This document shows, piece after piece, positions 1-9,370 of a stretch of DNA of 64,000 nt. Source of the stretch: Chlorohelix sp037138995 (lineage in GTDB: Bacteria > Chloroflexota > Chloroflexia > Chloroheliales > Chloroheliaceae). Every line of letters begins with the position of its first letter. The stretch's first letter is position 1. The notes beneath the pieces are model-generated. The model was not told the DNA's origin, made no database searches, and saw only the letters and a list, made by a program, of their open reading frames with translations. The translations under genes and the position numbers were made by a program. Location: assembly GCF_037138995.1 (NCBI RefSeq), contig NZ_JBAXHI010000020.1, positions 3,138-67,137 of the forward strand, in the 5' to 3' direction.

Positions 1-1
1 A

Positions 2-1414
2 AACACTGATTATGATGTAATATTAATTGGAAGTGGACCCGGCGGTTATATCGCTGCTATTCGCGCTTCGCAGCTTGGGCTAAAAGCGGCGGTGGTAGAG
101 CGCGAAGAAGGTTTGGGCGGAATTTGCCTTAACTGGGGTTGTATCCCCTCTAAAACTATTCTCCGAAATGCAGAAGTCCTTAATACTATCAACCACGCAA
201 AAGACTACGGAATAAAAATAAACGGTACGGTTGAGGCTGATTTTACCGCCGGACTGGCGCGGGCGCGGGGCATCATCGAGCGGCAGGTCAAAGGGGTTGC
301 TTTCTTGATGCGTAAGAACAAAATTGAGGTTGTGCGCGGGACAGGCAGAGTCATTGATAAAAACACGGTTGGCGTAATTGCGCCCGATGGCAGCGAGCAG
401 CAACTAACGGCAAATCACATTATTATTGCTACTGGCTCACGGGTTAAGTTGCTGCCTGGCATGAATCCTTCCATTATTGATGGCGAAAGCATCATAACCT
501 CGAAAGAGCTTTGGAATATCAAGAAACAGCCGAAATCGGTAATCATTCTAGGCGCGGGACCAATCGGGGTTGAGTTTGCCACTGTGTTTAACGCTTATGC
601 AACTGAGGTTACGGTGGTGGAAATGCTTTCGCGGGTGGTACCGCTGGAAGATGAAGAAATAAGTAGCACTCTTGCCCGTGAGTTCAAGAAAAAGGGCATC
701 AAGGTGATGACCGGGCAGAAGGTGGCTTCGGTGGTGAAAGAGAACGGGCTGGTTAAGGTAACAGCCGAAGCGGTGGAGGGCGGCAAGCAGCAGACGCTTG
801 AGGCAGAACTGGTGGTAATCGGGCTTGGCTTTTCGCCTAGTAGCGATGGGCTAGGGCTGGAAGAACTTGGGGTGAAGCTAGAGCGCGGTTTTATTCAGGT
901 TGATGAAAAGATGCAAACCAACGTACCCGGCATTTACGCTATCGGTGATGTTACCGGAAAACTGGCGTTGGCGCATGTTGCTTCGGCGATGGGCGTAGTG
1001 GTGGCGGAAGTCATCGCGGGACATGAAACGGTAGAACTGGATTATCTGAGCATGCCGCGCTGCACCTATACTTCTCCGCAGATTGCCTCAATCGGTTTGA
1101 ATGAGGCGCAAGCTAAGGAGCGGGGCTACGAGGTGAAAAGCGGAAAGTTCGGTTTCCAGCCTAACGGTAAAGCCCAAGCGTTAGGGGAAGCGGTCGGCTT
1201 CGCCAAAATTATTGCGGATGCCAAAACCGGAGAAATTCTTGGGGCGCATCTAATCGGACCCGAAGTGACCGAGTTAATCGCAGAATTTAGCATTCTTCGC
1301 TTGCTGGAAGGAACGGTTGAAGAATTACACCGGGCAGTACACCCGCATCCAACTTTGTCTGAGGTATTGGCAGAGGCGGGCTTGGCGGTAGAGGGTTTGC
1401 CCCTTAACGCCTAA
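2..1414 (+). CDS. lpdA: Dihydrolipoyl dehydrogenase (E3), 5' end outside window
   Basis: Flavoprotein disulfide reductase that reoxidises dihydrolipoamide in 2-oxoacid dehydrogenase or glycine-cleavage complexes, passing electrons through FAD to NAD+. The frame is open from base 2, where a dinucleotide-binding motif GSGPGG is read, so the start codon lies just upstream of the window; about 470 residues are visible. The redox-active disulfide is in GGICLNWGCIPSKT, the NAD-binding motif is GAGPIGVEFA, the second FAD motif is YAIGDVTG, and the C-terminal interface carries the catalytic His-Glu in HPHPTLSE. These place it in the lipoamide dehydrogenase branch rather than mercuric or glutathione reductase. 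No other subunit of a lipoyl complex follows; the next gene is 330 bp downstream. The family call is firm; which complex it serves cannot be told from here. Confidence 0.95.
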   Translation, partial: NTDYDVILIGSGPGGYIAAIRASQLGLKAAVVEREEGLGGICLNWGCIPSKTILRNAEVLNTINHAKDYGIKINGTVEADFTAGLARARGIIERQVKGVAFLMRKNKIEVVRGTGRVIDKNTVGVIAPDGSEQQLTANHIIIATGSRVKLLPGMNPSIIDGESIITSKELWNIKKQPKSVIILGAGPIGVEFATVFNAYATEVTVVEMLSRVVPLEDEEISSTLAREFKKKGIKVMTGQKVASVVKENGLVKVTAEAVEGGKQQTLEAELVVIGLGFSPSSDGLGLEELGVKLERGFIQVDEKMQTNVPGIYAIGDVTGKLALAHVASAMGVVVAEVIAGHETVELDYLSMPRCTYTSPQIASIGLNEAQAKERGYEVKSGKFGFQPNGKAQALGEAVGFAKIIADAKTGEILGAHLIGPEVTELIAEFSILRLLEGTVEELHRAVHPHPTLSEVLAEAGLAVEGLPLNA

Positions 1415-1745
1415 AAGATAGAGTGCCTATATGGGCAGCGGTGGCGCGATTTCCCGCTCTTCCCAAGATTGCCACCAATCCTATGAGAATTGCGCCACCG
1501 AACGCGGGCGTGCCGAGCCACGCCCCTACCAATCCGAATCCTCCGAACCCGAACGGGGGATACGAATTAAAACCTTCTTTGTATTGGGCAATGCCCTTCT
1601 TGCAACCGCCCTTGAACTGCAAAGTGCTTGATTTGAAATTTTCAGCGAATTGGTTAGAATATTGATAAAATAAAATTGAATTGCCAATTGCTGCTAACCT
1701 GTTTAATAGAGCCGCTATTCAAAAGGAAGAACCGGGTAATAGAAA
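1415..1745. other. Intergenic region, 331 bp, no convincing gene
   Basis: Short open frames exist on both strands. The plus-strand ones are Pro/Asn-rich, and the minus-strand one (1404-1622) is Gly-rich and hydrophobic but has no ribosome-binding site and overlaps the lpdA end. None resembles a known family. No clear terminator follows lpdA. The last 60 bases are AT-rich and probably hold the promoter of the next gene. Confidence 0.5.
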
Positions 1746-2972
1746 ATGAGAGCCGAAATCCTTTCAATCGGTACCGAGTTATTGCTTGGACAAATCGTTG
1801 ATACTAATGCTCAGTGGTTGGCAGGCGAACTGTCTGGACATGGCATAGATTTATACTTTATCTCTCAAGTAGGGGATAACTTAGGACGCTTGGTGGAAAC
1901 ACTTCGGAGTGCTTGGAATCGCTCTGAGTTAATAATTTGTACCGGAGGCGTGGGACCCACCGAGGACGACCTTACTCGTGAAGCAATAAGCGAATTGCTT
2001 GAAGAAAAAATGGTTATACAAGAACCTGTGGCAATTGCGCTACAAGAGTATTTTTCTCAGCGTAACATTATAATGCCGGAAAAGAATATCAAACAGGCTG
2101 CCTTGATTCCATCAGCCCAATTTCTCGAAAACCCTATCGGCACAGCGCCGGGGTGGTGGGTTAGCAAAGATGGACACGTGATTGTGGCTATGCCCGGAGT
2201 TCCGCATGAAATGAAACAGATGTGGGAAACCCAAGCGGTGCCCCGTCTTAAACCTTTGCTTCCTCCGGGCGTTATCCTCAGCCGCACCTTGAAAATACTG
2301 GGCAAAGGCGAGTCGTCAGTCGAGGAAATGGTAAAAGATCTGATTAATTCCAACAATCCCACTATGGCTACCTATGCCAAGCCGGATGGAGTCCATTTGC
2401 GTATAACCGCAAAAGCCGCCGATGAAACAACGGCGCGTGATTTAATTTTTGAGATGGAGATAAAAGCCCGCACAATTCTTGGTACTTTTATCTACGGTGA
2501 CGATGCCGAAACAATCGAAGGTGTGGTGGGTACAATGTTGACAGACCGAAACCTGACTCTCGGTGTAATGGAGGTTGGAACGGGCGGTATGGTAGCGGCA
2601 ATGTTATCGGAAGCGCCAAATAGCATCAATTTTTTAAGAGGTGGGCTAGTCAGCCAACAGCGGTCAATGCTGGCTGGTTGGGGCGTTGATAGCAACATGC
2701 TTGAAAAGTATGGAATTATGAGCCGAGAGGTGGCAGAGGTAATGGCTACTGCTGCCCGCCGCCAAACTGGGGCTGAGGCAGGGCTGGCTATTTGCGTTTC
2801 GCCGGGTCATGGCGAGTTTGAGGGCAAGCCTGCTGGGCATATTATTATGGCAGTAGATTTGGATGGACACCTTGAAAGTAGTGAATTAAACTATCGAACT
2901 AAGCCCTCTGAGGTAAAAAGGCTCGCCTCCGTATTTTCTTTAAATCTTCTGCGGAGAGCGCTTCTCAAATAA
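1746..2972 (+). CDS. cinA: CinA-family protein with degenerate C-terminal amidohydrolase domain
   Basis: CinA proteins join an N-terminal MoCF/MoaB-like domain (COG1058, ADP-ribose or NMN related pyrophosphatase) to a C-terminal nicotinamide-mononucleotide amidohydrolase (PncC) domain. The N-terminal part (about residues 1-170) is canonical: GTELLLGQIVDTNAQWLA, then GVGPTEDDLTRE. The C-terminal domain (about 255-408) has the fold signature but not the active site: the usual ESCTGG motif reads EVGTGG (residues 276-281), so the nucleophilic Ser is Val, and the segment that normally holds the catalytic Tyr and Lys (YSNEAK) reads SQQRSM. The 408-residue length is normal. Deamidation of NMN is therefore unlikely; the N-terminal activity may persist. 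It is monocistronic and followed by a terminator. Confidence 0.9.
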   Translation: MRAEILSIGTELLLGQIVDTNAQWLAGELSGHGIDLYFISQVGDNLGRLVETLRSAWNRSELIICTGGVGPTEDDLTREAISELLEEKMVIQEPVAIALQEYFSQRNIIMPEKNIKQAALIPSAQFLENPIGTAPGWWVSKDGHVIVAMPGVPHEMKQMWETQAVPRLKPLLPPGVILSRTLKILGKGESSVEEMVKDLINSNNPTMATYAKPDGVHLRITAKAADETTARDLIFEMEIKARTILGTFIYGDDAETIEGVVGTMLTDRNLTLGVMEVGTGGMVAAMLSEAPNSINFLRGGLVSQQRSMLAGWGVDSNMLEKYGIMSREVAEVMATAARRQTGAEAGLAICVSPGHGEFEGKPAGHIIMAVDLDGHLESSELNYRTKPSEVKRLASVFSLNLLRRALLK

Positions 2973-3010
2973 GATTAATCAGGCTATAATAATTCTATTG
3001 AATTTGGAAC

Positions 3011-3050
3011 AGGGACTTGGCATAAGTATGCTTGTCCCTTTTGTGTTTTT
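3011..3050 (+). terminator. Rho-independent terminator after cinA
   Basis: GGGAC and GTCCC arms with an inner GCAT/ATGC pairing around a short loop, followed by TTTTGTGTTTTT. It lies 40 bp after the cinA stop codon. Confidence 0.7.
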
Positions 3051-3118
3051 ATAATAGTAATTTAGCTGTGATATATAAATAAATCGGCAATAGCGCCGGT
3101 GCATGGAGGTGTGGTGTT

Positions 3119-4084
3119 ATGCGAGCCACAAACTTTAACAATTCTTTTGAATATATAGATAGCCACCACCTGAGAACCGCGTTAAAGGCTATCTCAGTGG
3201 CAGGTGGTGGCGCAACTGCGCTTGTTACTACGATATCGGCTTTTGTTGGCTATAAAGCTGTTAGACCGCGCCGCCGCGTTGCCGATACACTCCTCGCGCC
3301 CCTCTCTCCCGAAAAAGTGGACTTCAAAAGTGTGGATGGCTTAACTTTGAAAGGCTATTTTTATCCCGGTTTTTACCATAATGGCGCAACAATAATAATC
3401 CTGCATGGCTTTCATGGCGCTGCCTTTGATGTCCATGAACCGGCTCTTACTATGCAAGCCGCAGGGTTTAACGCCCTTACCTTTGATTTTAGAGGCTGCG
3501 GTGCTAGTGGTGGGCATACTACTTCGGTGGGTTATTATGAAGTGCGCGACCTATTGGGCGCAATTTCGTATGTAAAAACTCGTACAGATGTAGATGCTAC
3601 CCGGATAGGGGTTTATGGTTTTTCAATGGGTGGGGCTACTGCCTTAATGGCTACTGCTATTTCTCCCGATATTAAAGCGGTGATTACCGATAGCGCGTTT
3701 GCTTCTTTAGATACTGTTTTGAAAAGCAGCTTCAAGTATTTTTATCGGCTGCCGCGTTTCCCTTTCAAATCGCCTACGATTCTGGCAAGCAAGGTATTTT
3801 CCCGAACGGTATTGCGCCGAATCCACCCTGTAGAATCGCTTCGTAAGCTGGCAACCGAAAATCGCAAAATACCGATACTCTTTATCCATACCGATAAAGA
3901 CCCGGCTGTTCCGGTTTCGGAAGCTGTTATTTTATATAGCGCCCATACCGGACCAAAAGAATTGTGGATTATTGAAGGTTCGGGGCATATTGCCGCGTTG
4001 CAAGCAGAGCGCAATATTTATGCCAAAAGGGTAACAGGCTTTTTTGAAGCGCATCTTCGGCGTAAAACTAGCCTGATAGCTTAA
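3119..4084 (+). CDS. Membrane-anchored alpha/beta hydrolase
   Basis: A 321-residue serine hydrolase of the alpha/beta-fold superfamily. An N-terminal hydrophobic segment (about residues 22-48) followed by RPRRR predicts a membrane anchor with the catalytic domain on the cytoplasmic side. The core has the HG oxyanion motif ILHGFHGAAFD, the nucleophile elbow GFSMGG, an Asp candidate in HTDKDPAV and the catalytic His in GSGHIAA. This pattern matches the dipeptidyl-aminopeptidase/BAAT-type hydrolase group (YtmA/YqkD-like), but the substrate cannot be predicted. The ATG at 3119 follows a GGAGGTG ribosome-binding site. Its stop codon overlaps that of the convergent gene on the other strand by two bases. 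Confidence 0.85.
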   Translation: MRATNFNNSFEYIDSHHLRTALKAISVAGGGATALVTTISAFVGYKAVRPRRRVADTLLAPLSPEKVDFKSVDGLTLKGYFYPGFYHNGATIIILHGFHGAAFDVHEPALTMQAAGFNALTFDFRGCGASGGHTTSVGYYEVRDLLGAISYVKTRTDVDATRIGVYGFSMGGATALMATAISPDIKAVITDSAFASLDTVLKSSFKYFYRLPRFPFKSPTILASKVFSRTVLRRIHPVESLRKLATENRKIPILFIHTDKDPAVPVSEAVILYSAHTGPKELWIIEGSGHIAALQAERNIYAKRVTGFFEAHLRRKTSLIA

Positions 4085-4632
4085 TAAGCTCCTGAGCATA
4101 CAAATTCGACATGGTTCTTGTTGATTAACACCGTGCTGGTAGTAAATTTCCGGCTTGGATTAGGAAGATAGATAATATGGGCATCTGTTATGCCAATAAA
4201 ACTATCAGTACGGTGCAATAATAGCGTTTCTATTTCGGTTTCTTGCTCCAGATGCAAATTACCGCTTATTTCAAAATTACCCATTCCCATTAATACGCGC
4301 CGCAATAGTGAAAAACCAGAGGCGCGATTGTGTCCTGCTAACCGTTCATTCTCCGCTTCTTCGTTTGGCACTGCTAGTCTAATCGCCTTTTTATCAATTC
4401 TAGCATATTGGCTTTCTATTCCTGAATCTATGTTACGAACTAAGTTGTTAGTAATTACCTTATGCAATACCAAATGTGGGCTATCCCCGTTTAAAACGCC
4501 ATTAGTACGTTTTATCGAGGTGAAAATCGAACCGGTGATACGATAGAAATCGGTAAACAATTCCATAGGCAACTCATGTTCGGCTGAGTTATAGGGGTTT
4601 GTTTCAACCGGCAAAGTAATATCGCTCATCAT
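4081..4632 (-). CDS. Conserved-looking hypothetical protein
   Basis: A 183-residue soluble protein that I do not recognise. There is no signal peptide or membrane segment. The middle is rich in charged residues (IDKKAIRLAVPNEEAENERL) and the C-terminal half looks like beta strands with a final VLINKNHVEFV stretch. ATG at 4632 is preceded by GGAGACTT at good spacing; a second ATG follows directly. The gene overlaps the end of the convergent hydrolase gene by four bases and is followed on its own strand, after about 50 AT-rich bases, by the pyrimidine phosphorylase operon reading toward it. Good ribosome-binding site and codon use support a real gene. Confidence 0.65.
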   Translation of the reverse strand: MMSDITLPVETNPYNSAEHELPMELFTDFYRITGSIFTSIKRTNGVLNGDSPHLVLHKVITNNLVRNIDSGIESQYARIDKKAIRLAVPNEEAENERLAGHNRASGFSLLRRVLMGMGNFEISGNLHLEQETEIETLLLHRTDSFIGITDAHIIYLPNPSRKFTTSTVLINKNHVEFVCSGAY

Positions 4633-4683
4633 AAGTCTCCAGTGGCAATGAGATTTAATTCAAGGGTATAATTATCTAAATAA

Positions 4684-5985
4684 TTATACTATTATAGCAA
4701 CTAATTTAGGCGGTATCGCTTTTATTGGGCTAAAAATAAAGGCGGCAAGAATTTGCATGGTTGCTTCTTTGAGCGCGTCATTTGTACGGGCGTGAATTTG
4801 TAGCAAAGACTCTCCCCGCTCCACATAGTCCCCGACCTTGTGATGCAGTATTAAACCCACTGCCGGGTCTATTGCATCTGTTTTTACTTTGCGTCCTGCG
4901 CCAAGCAAATGAGCGGTAATGCCCACAGTTTCGGCATCAATAGCGGAGATATAGCCGGATTGTGGCGCTAAGACCTCACCCTTAAAGGGGGCGTTAGGTA
5001 AAAGCTCAGGGTTATCCAAAAACTTCGTATCCCCGCCCTGATTAGCTACGAATTGCTTGTATTTTTCAAAAGCCGCGCCCGAATCTAGCGCAAAATGTAA
5101 TTGAGCGTGGGCTTCTAGCTCACTTTCTGCGCGTCCGCTCATTACAATTAATTGGCTACCAAGTATAAAAGCAAGCTCTAAGAGGTCAGGAGGACCCTTT
5201 CTCTGAAGAGTTTCAATTGCTTCACGTACTTCTAGCGCATTGCCTACCGCCCGACCTAAAGGTTGCTCCATACTACTTAGAACAGCCCGCACTTTGCGCC
5301 CTGCGCCCTGCCCAATTTCCACCATAGTTTTTGCCAAATGTGTGGCATCCTCAAGCGTTTTCATAAACGCGCCTTTGCCGAATTTTACATCCAGCACGAT
5401 ACAGTTTGTGCCTGCCGCAATTTTTTTGCTCATCACGCTTGCCGCAATTAAGGGGATGCTCTCGACCGTACCAGTTACATCGCGCAAGGCGTAAAGCTTG
5501 CCATCGGCGGGCGCAAGCTCGCTACTTTGTCCGCTTACCACCAATCCCACCTTAGCGAAAGCTTCGAGAAATTCGGTATCGGATAGAGCCGCATGGAAAC
5601 CCGGAATAGTTTCCAGTTTATCCACCGTACCGCCAAAATAGCCCAAGCCCCGCCCGCTCATTTTGGCGATAGGTAGCCCGGTAGCCGCTACCAGAGGGGT
5701 AACTACCATTGTGGTTTTGTCGCCCACCCCACCCGTACTATGTTTGTCCGCAACTACCGGCGCAATATGGCTTAAATCCAGTTGCTTACCGCTGGCTGCC
5801 ATCGCAAGAGTCAACGCAATGGTTTCTTCGGCAGTCATCCCGCGAAAAAACACCGCCATTGCGAATGCCGCCGCCTGATAATCCGGGATTTCGCCCTTGC
5901 TATACCCCTCGATGAGGAAATTAATTTCTTCGGTAGTAAGGGCGAAGCCGTCACGCTTCTTGATAATAATATCAACCACACGCAT
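4684..5985 (-). CDS. pdp: Pyrimidine-nucleoside (thymidine) phosphorylase
   Basis: Cleaves thymidine, deoxyuridine or uridine with phosphate into base and (deoxy)ribose-1-phosphate, in nucleoside salvage. From the ATG at 5985 the protein has 433 residues, the usual length, and starts with VVDIIIKKRDG. The family signature (KHSTGGVGDKTTMVV) and the phosphate- and base-binding segment SGRGLGYFGGTVDKLETIPG are intact, as is the C-terminal alpha/beta domain (APQSGYI, GAGRKVK). A longer reading frame running upstream to 6096 is spurious because it enters the upstream gene and lacks a ribosome-binding site, whereas CTTGGAGAG precedes 5985. The start lies two bases after the stop of the permease gene, so the two are translationally coupled. 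Thymidine-specific DeoA and broad-specificity Pdp cannot be separated by eye. Confidence 0.93.
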   Translation of the reverse strand: MRVVDIIIKKRDGFALTTEEINFLIEGYSKGEIPDYQAAAFAMAVFFRGMTAEETIALTLAMAASGKQLDLSHIAPVVADKHSTGGVGDKTTMVVTPLVAATGLPIAKMSGRGLGYFGGTVDKLETIPGFHAALSDTEFLEAFAKVGLVVSGQSSELAPADGKLYALRDVTGTVESIPLIAASVMSKKIAAGTNCIVLDVKFGKGAFMKTLEDATHLAKTMVEIGQGAGRKVRAVLSSMEQPLGRAVGNALEVREAIETLQRKGPPDLLELAFILGSQLIVMSGRAESELEAHAQLHFALDSGAAFEKYKQFVANQGGDTKFLDNPELLPNAPFKGEVLAPQSGYISAIDAETVGITAHLLGAGRKVKTDAIDPAVGLILHHKVGDYVERGESLLQIHARTNDALKEATMQILAAFIFSPIKAIPPKLVAIIV

Positions 5986-5987
5986 TG

Positions 5988-8252
5988 CTATCTCTCCAAG
6001 TGATAAGGTACGGAAGTAATTACCACCCCTCGCATATTGTGTAGCGCGGCTCTGAGACGAAACGCGGTCTGGTTGTGCAGCAGTCTTTGCCACCACTTAG
6101 CAGTTACAAATTCTGGGATGACTACCGTAATTGTTTCATCTGGGTCTTGGCGGTGCAAATCATCTATGTAAGTCAATAGAGCGCCTATAACATTGCGGTA
6201 AGGCGTTTCTACGCCAACGAGCGGGATTTCTACACCGGACTCATCCCATTTTTCGCGCAAGCCATCTATTGCTTCGCTGCTATCGCTTACAAAAACCGCC
6301 ACAACTTCATCTGATAAAGCTTTGGCATAGGAGAGAGTACGCAAAGTAACTTGGTTAAGATTGGAGACAGGCACAACCACAGTATGATGCTCCATATTTA
6401 AAGATTGGACTTGCTTCGGCAGCTTTTTTTCTTTTGAAACGGTCAAGTCTTCGCCAAAACGGCTATAGTGGCGATGTATTGAGAGGAATATCAGGTATAG
6501 TATTGGAATAAGGGCTACCACTAACCATGCGCCCAATAGGAATTTGGTAAAAGCAATTACCAGCAGAACTACGAAAGTGGTTAAACATCCCAACCCGTTC
6601 ATTGCAATATTTTTGCCCCAACCCGGCGTTCGTAAACGCCACCAACGCACCACCATGCCTGCTTGCGAGAGCGTAAAGGAGGTAAAAACCCCCACAGCAT
6701 ATAAGGGCAACAAAGCGTTAGTATTGCCGTCAAAAATTACAATCAAAATGCCGGCAAGAAAACCTAGCGCAATAATACCGGTGGAGAAAGCCAGCCTATC
6801 ACCCTGATGCTTGAACAGGTTGGGCATAAAACGGTCACGCGCTAAAAACCAAGAAAGGCGCGGGAAATCGCTGAAAGCGGTATTTGCTGCCAGCACTAGA
6901 ATCAAGGCGGTAGTGGCTGAAACTACAAAGTAGAAAGGGCTATCACCCACAATATGCTTGGTAAGCTGTGAGATTAATGTCTCGTAGTGTGGCGCAGTTT
7001 CTTCGATTGGTACAATGTGGTATTGGGAAGATAAGAAGGAAATACCGATAAACAAAATCACCAAGATAGTAGCCATCCATGTCAAGGTGGCGCGGGCGTT
7101 TTTAGCTTCGGGGGCGCGGAAAGCCGGCACACCATCTGAAATAGCTTCAATCCCCGTCATTGCCGTACAGCCAGAAGCAAAGGCGCGTAGAATTACAAAC
7201 AGGCTTATATTTTCGAACTGCTTAGGCAACTCAATTTCGGGAGGCGTTACCGGGTTGCCAATGCTAAACCCGAAAGCGACATTAATAAAACCTAGTATCA
7301 GTAATAATGAGATACTGAAAATAAACAAGTAAGTCGGCAGCGTAAATATCATGCCACTCTCACGCACACCGCGAAGGTTTGCCAGCGTTATGAACGCGAT
7401 AAACAAGAGGCAGATTTCAGACCTCACTATGTTTAGACCGGGAAAGGCTGAGGTTATAGCGGAAACACCTGCGGAAATACTCACGGCGACAGTCAAAACA
7501 TAGTCAATCAGTAAGGAAGCCGCCGCTACCAAGCCCGGCGTGACTCCTAGATTATCCTTAGCCACTATATAGCTTCCCCCGCCTTTGGGATAAGCGGCAA
7601 TAGTTTGTCGGTAGCTAAGACTTACTATTATCAGTAATAAGCCGATACCCATTGAGATAGGTAACGCTAGGCTGAGGTTGTCCCTTCCAGTCAAAATCAA
7701 CACCAACAAAATAGCTTCGGTGGCGTAGGCAGTAGAGGATAGCGCATCGGAAGAAAGTACCGCCAGCGCCTGTACCTTGCTCAAACGTTGGTGTTGCGCT
7801 TCGGAACTGGCGATAGGTTGCCCGATTAGAAATCGTTTGGCTTTTAGTATGGAACGACCAAAGGTGGTGCGTGGTGCGGAGGTAGCTTTTGCCGTAAAGC
7901 TTAACCCGCTTTGGTAACGGATATTATTGCTGGAAGTGGACTTGGCAATACGCACATAACGGTCACCCGGTTTTTTCCCTCGGCGTAAAGGTTCTTCATA
8001 CCAATCGTTTTCATCTTTTTCAGGTACGCTACTTGGCGTAGTTTTGCCGACAGGGGCGGCAGTATTGGCGATTTCGTTAGAGGTTCTAGGGTCAGGAAGG
8101 GCGACTGCATTGTCGATTTGTCCTGTGATTATTTCACTTTGGGCGGTTTTGGAACTAACTTTAAAGCTCTGGCGTTTTGTTCCAGAATTTGCAGATGAAG
8201 CAGCGCCAGAACCCGTCTCAATCTTCTGTGACGGGTCTATTTCTTGACTCAT
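5988..8252 (-). CDS. kimA: APC-superfamily permease, KimA (YdaO) potassium transporter type
   Basis: A 754-residue transporter. The hallmark segment LSSDALSSTAYATE follows the first conserved helix entrance (RFLIGQPIASSEAQHQRLSK), as in KimA of Bacillus, a high-affinity K+/H+ symporter that c-di-AMP inhibits. About 12 hydrophobic helices occupy roughly residues 145-600, followed by a cytoplasmic domain of about 140 residues (HHTVVVPVSNLNQVT, then TVVIPEFVTAKWWQRLLHNQ) typical of this family. About 120 N-terminal residues are Ser/Thr/charge-rich and probably disordered, longer than usual. ATG at 8252 with GGAGGAATAA upstream is preferred over a TTG at 8306. The downstream phosphorylase is coupled. 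Substrate K+ is inferred from the family; amino acids are the alternative. Confidence 0.85.
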   Translation of the reverse strand: MSQEIDPSQKIETGSGAASSANSGTKRQSFKVSSKTAQSEIITGQIDNAVALPDPRTSNEIANTAAPVGKTTPSSVPEKDENDWYEEPLRRGKKPGDRYVRIAKSTSSNNIRYQSGLSFTAKATSAPRTTFGRSILKAKRFLIGQPIASSEAQHQRLSKVQALAVLSSDALSSTAYATEAILLVLILTGRDNLSLALPISMGIGLLLIIVSLSYRQTIAAYPKGGGSYIVAKDNLGVTPGLVAAASLLIDYVLTVAVSISAGVSAITSAFPGLNIVRSEICLLFIAFITLANLRGVRESGMIFTLPTYLFIFSISLLLILGFINVAFGFSIGNPVTPPEIELPKQFENISLFVILRAFASGCTAMTGIEAISDGVPAFRAPEAKNARATLTWMATILVILFIGISFLSSQYHIVPIEETAPHYETLISQLTKHIVGDSPFYFVVSATTALILVLAANTAFSDFPRLSWFLARDRFMPNLFKHQGDRLAFSTGIIALGFLAGILIVIFDGNTNALLPLYAVGVFTSFTLSQAGMVVRWWRLRTPGWGKNIAMNGLGCLTTFVVLLVIAFTKFLLGAWLVVALIPILYLIFLSIHRHYSRFGEDLTVSKEKKLPKQVQSLNMEHHTVVVPVSNLNQVTLRTLSYAKALSDEVVAVFVSDSSEAIDGLREKWDESGVEIPLVGVETPYRNVIGALLTYIDDLHRQDPDETITVVIPEFVTAKWWQRLLHNQTAFRLRAALHNMRGVVITSVPYHLER

Positions 8253-8500
8253 ATTAAACGTTATTCCTCCGAAGCTGCGTAATACATTTTTGCCAACTGA
8301 AAACAATTCAATATATTTAAAGCTTTGCTGTCTAAAACCCCTTTACATATAGCCTTATTATACGACTCAATGCAATAGAGTAGAGTAGAGTTAAAAGAAA
8401 AGCACCTGACGCACGGTTGTTTCTTGCGCTAGTTTATCAAAACTGGCATTGATGTTATCTCCTCCCACTATAGATAGAAGGTAACAGATAATATTGTGGT

Positions 8501-9295
8501 TTAGCAAGCAATAAATAGCCCGGTGTTTTTCCGAATGAAAAAATAACCTTGCTGCGCTATTTCAGTTTCTACATACTCAATAATCTCGTTTTTTTGCGAT
8601 TCGGTCAAGTTTTGGTACGAAGCGATGTAATTTACAACTGAGGTCGCTTCGGTAACATGTAAGTTTCCTTCAAAAAGGAAAAGCTCCACGTTGGTAAAAA
8701 CCTCCTCAAGTTGTGTGCGACCGTTCTCAAGGCTGAAGGCGCGGGCATGCGTAGGATGTGGATGGTGGTCAAAAAATTTAGCCATCAAGTCGCCCAATTC
8801 TTGCAAATGCGCCAACCCATTGGTGGCAGCAAAAAAATGCCCACTTGGTTTTAAGACTCGTCTTATTTCCGCCAAACCTTTTTTGCGGTCTGGTAGATGA
8901 TACAGCATATGGTTAGCAATAATCGCATCGAAACTGGCAGCATGGTAGGGCATAGCCTGAGCGTCAAAACTGGCAAATTTGAAATGATTTAGCTTTTTTA
9001 GTTGGGTTTTGGTGGCTTGCAGCATTCCCGCTGAGAAATCGGACAGAGTAATTTCCCAACCGGTTGGTATTCGGTCAAGATTTTCAGCCCAGAGTTTGCC
9101 AGTTCCACAACCGAGTTCAAGCACGTGGGCTTGTGCCGGAAGGTTAAAGTGGTCAAATACCCAGCGTTGCCATGAATAATTTCGGGTACTAAACCGCTCG
9201 TGTAGTTCGATGCGGGCTTTAAGGTTATCTGCGGAACTGTACTGCTGGTTCAACAAGTAAGTTTGATTAGTAGGTTCTGGCATTAACATTGACAT
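8501..9295 (-). CDS. Class I SAM-dependent methyltransferase
   Basis: A 264-residue Rossmann-fold methyltransferase of the Methyltransf_11/UbiE-like group. Motif I is VLELGCGTGKLWAENL, motif II is LSDFSAGMLQATK, and motif IV/post-I is FDAIIANHMLYHLPDRKKGLAEIRRVLKPSG. The N-terminal SSADNLKARIELHERFSTRNYSWQRWVFDHF segment, seen here in pieces, is common in small-molecule methyltransferases. The start is set at the ATG at 9295, with AAAGGGG upstream. The frame stays open to 9454 but that extension runs through an interspersed repeat and is not credible. There is no operon partner, so the substrate is unknown. Confidence 0.85.
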   Translation of the reverse strand: MSMLMPEPTNQTYLLNQQYSSADNLKARIELHERFSTRNYSWQRWVFDHFNLPAQAHVLELGCGTGKLWAENLDRIPTGWEITLSDFSAGMLQATKTQLKKLNHFKFASFDAQAMPYHAASFDAIIANHMLYHLPDRKKGLAEIRRVLKPSGHFFAATNGLAHLQELGDLMAKFFDHHPHPTHARAFSLENGRTQLEEVFTNVELFLFEGNLHVTEATSVVNYIASYQNLTESQKNEIIEYVETEIAQQGYFFIRKNTGLFIAC

Positions 9296-9370
9296 TGCTA
9301 AACGCACCCCTTTCACATACTCATTATAGTGCGCTTTAATGAATTTCCAAATAGATGGGGCAATAAAAGC

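Noticed and set aside
1404..1665. Small overlapping frames on both strands after lpdA, one of them Gly-rich and hydrophobic
   Set aside because: No ribosome-binding site, no family likeness, and overlap with each other and with the end of lpdA; biased base composition explains them.
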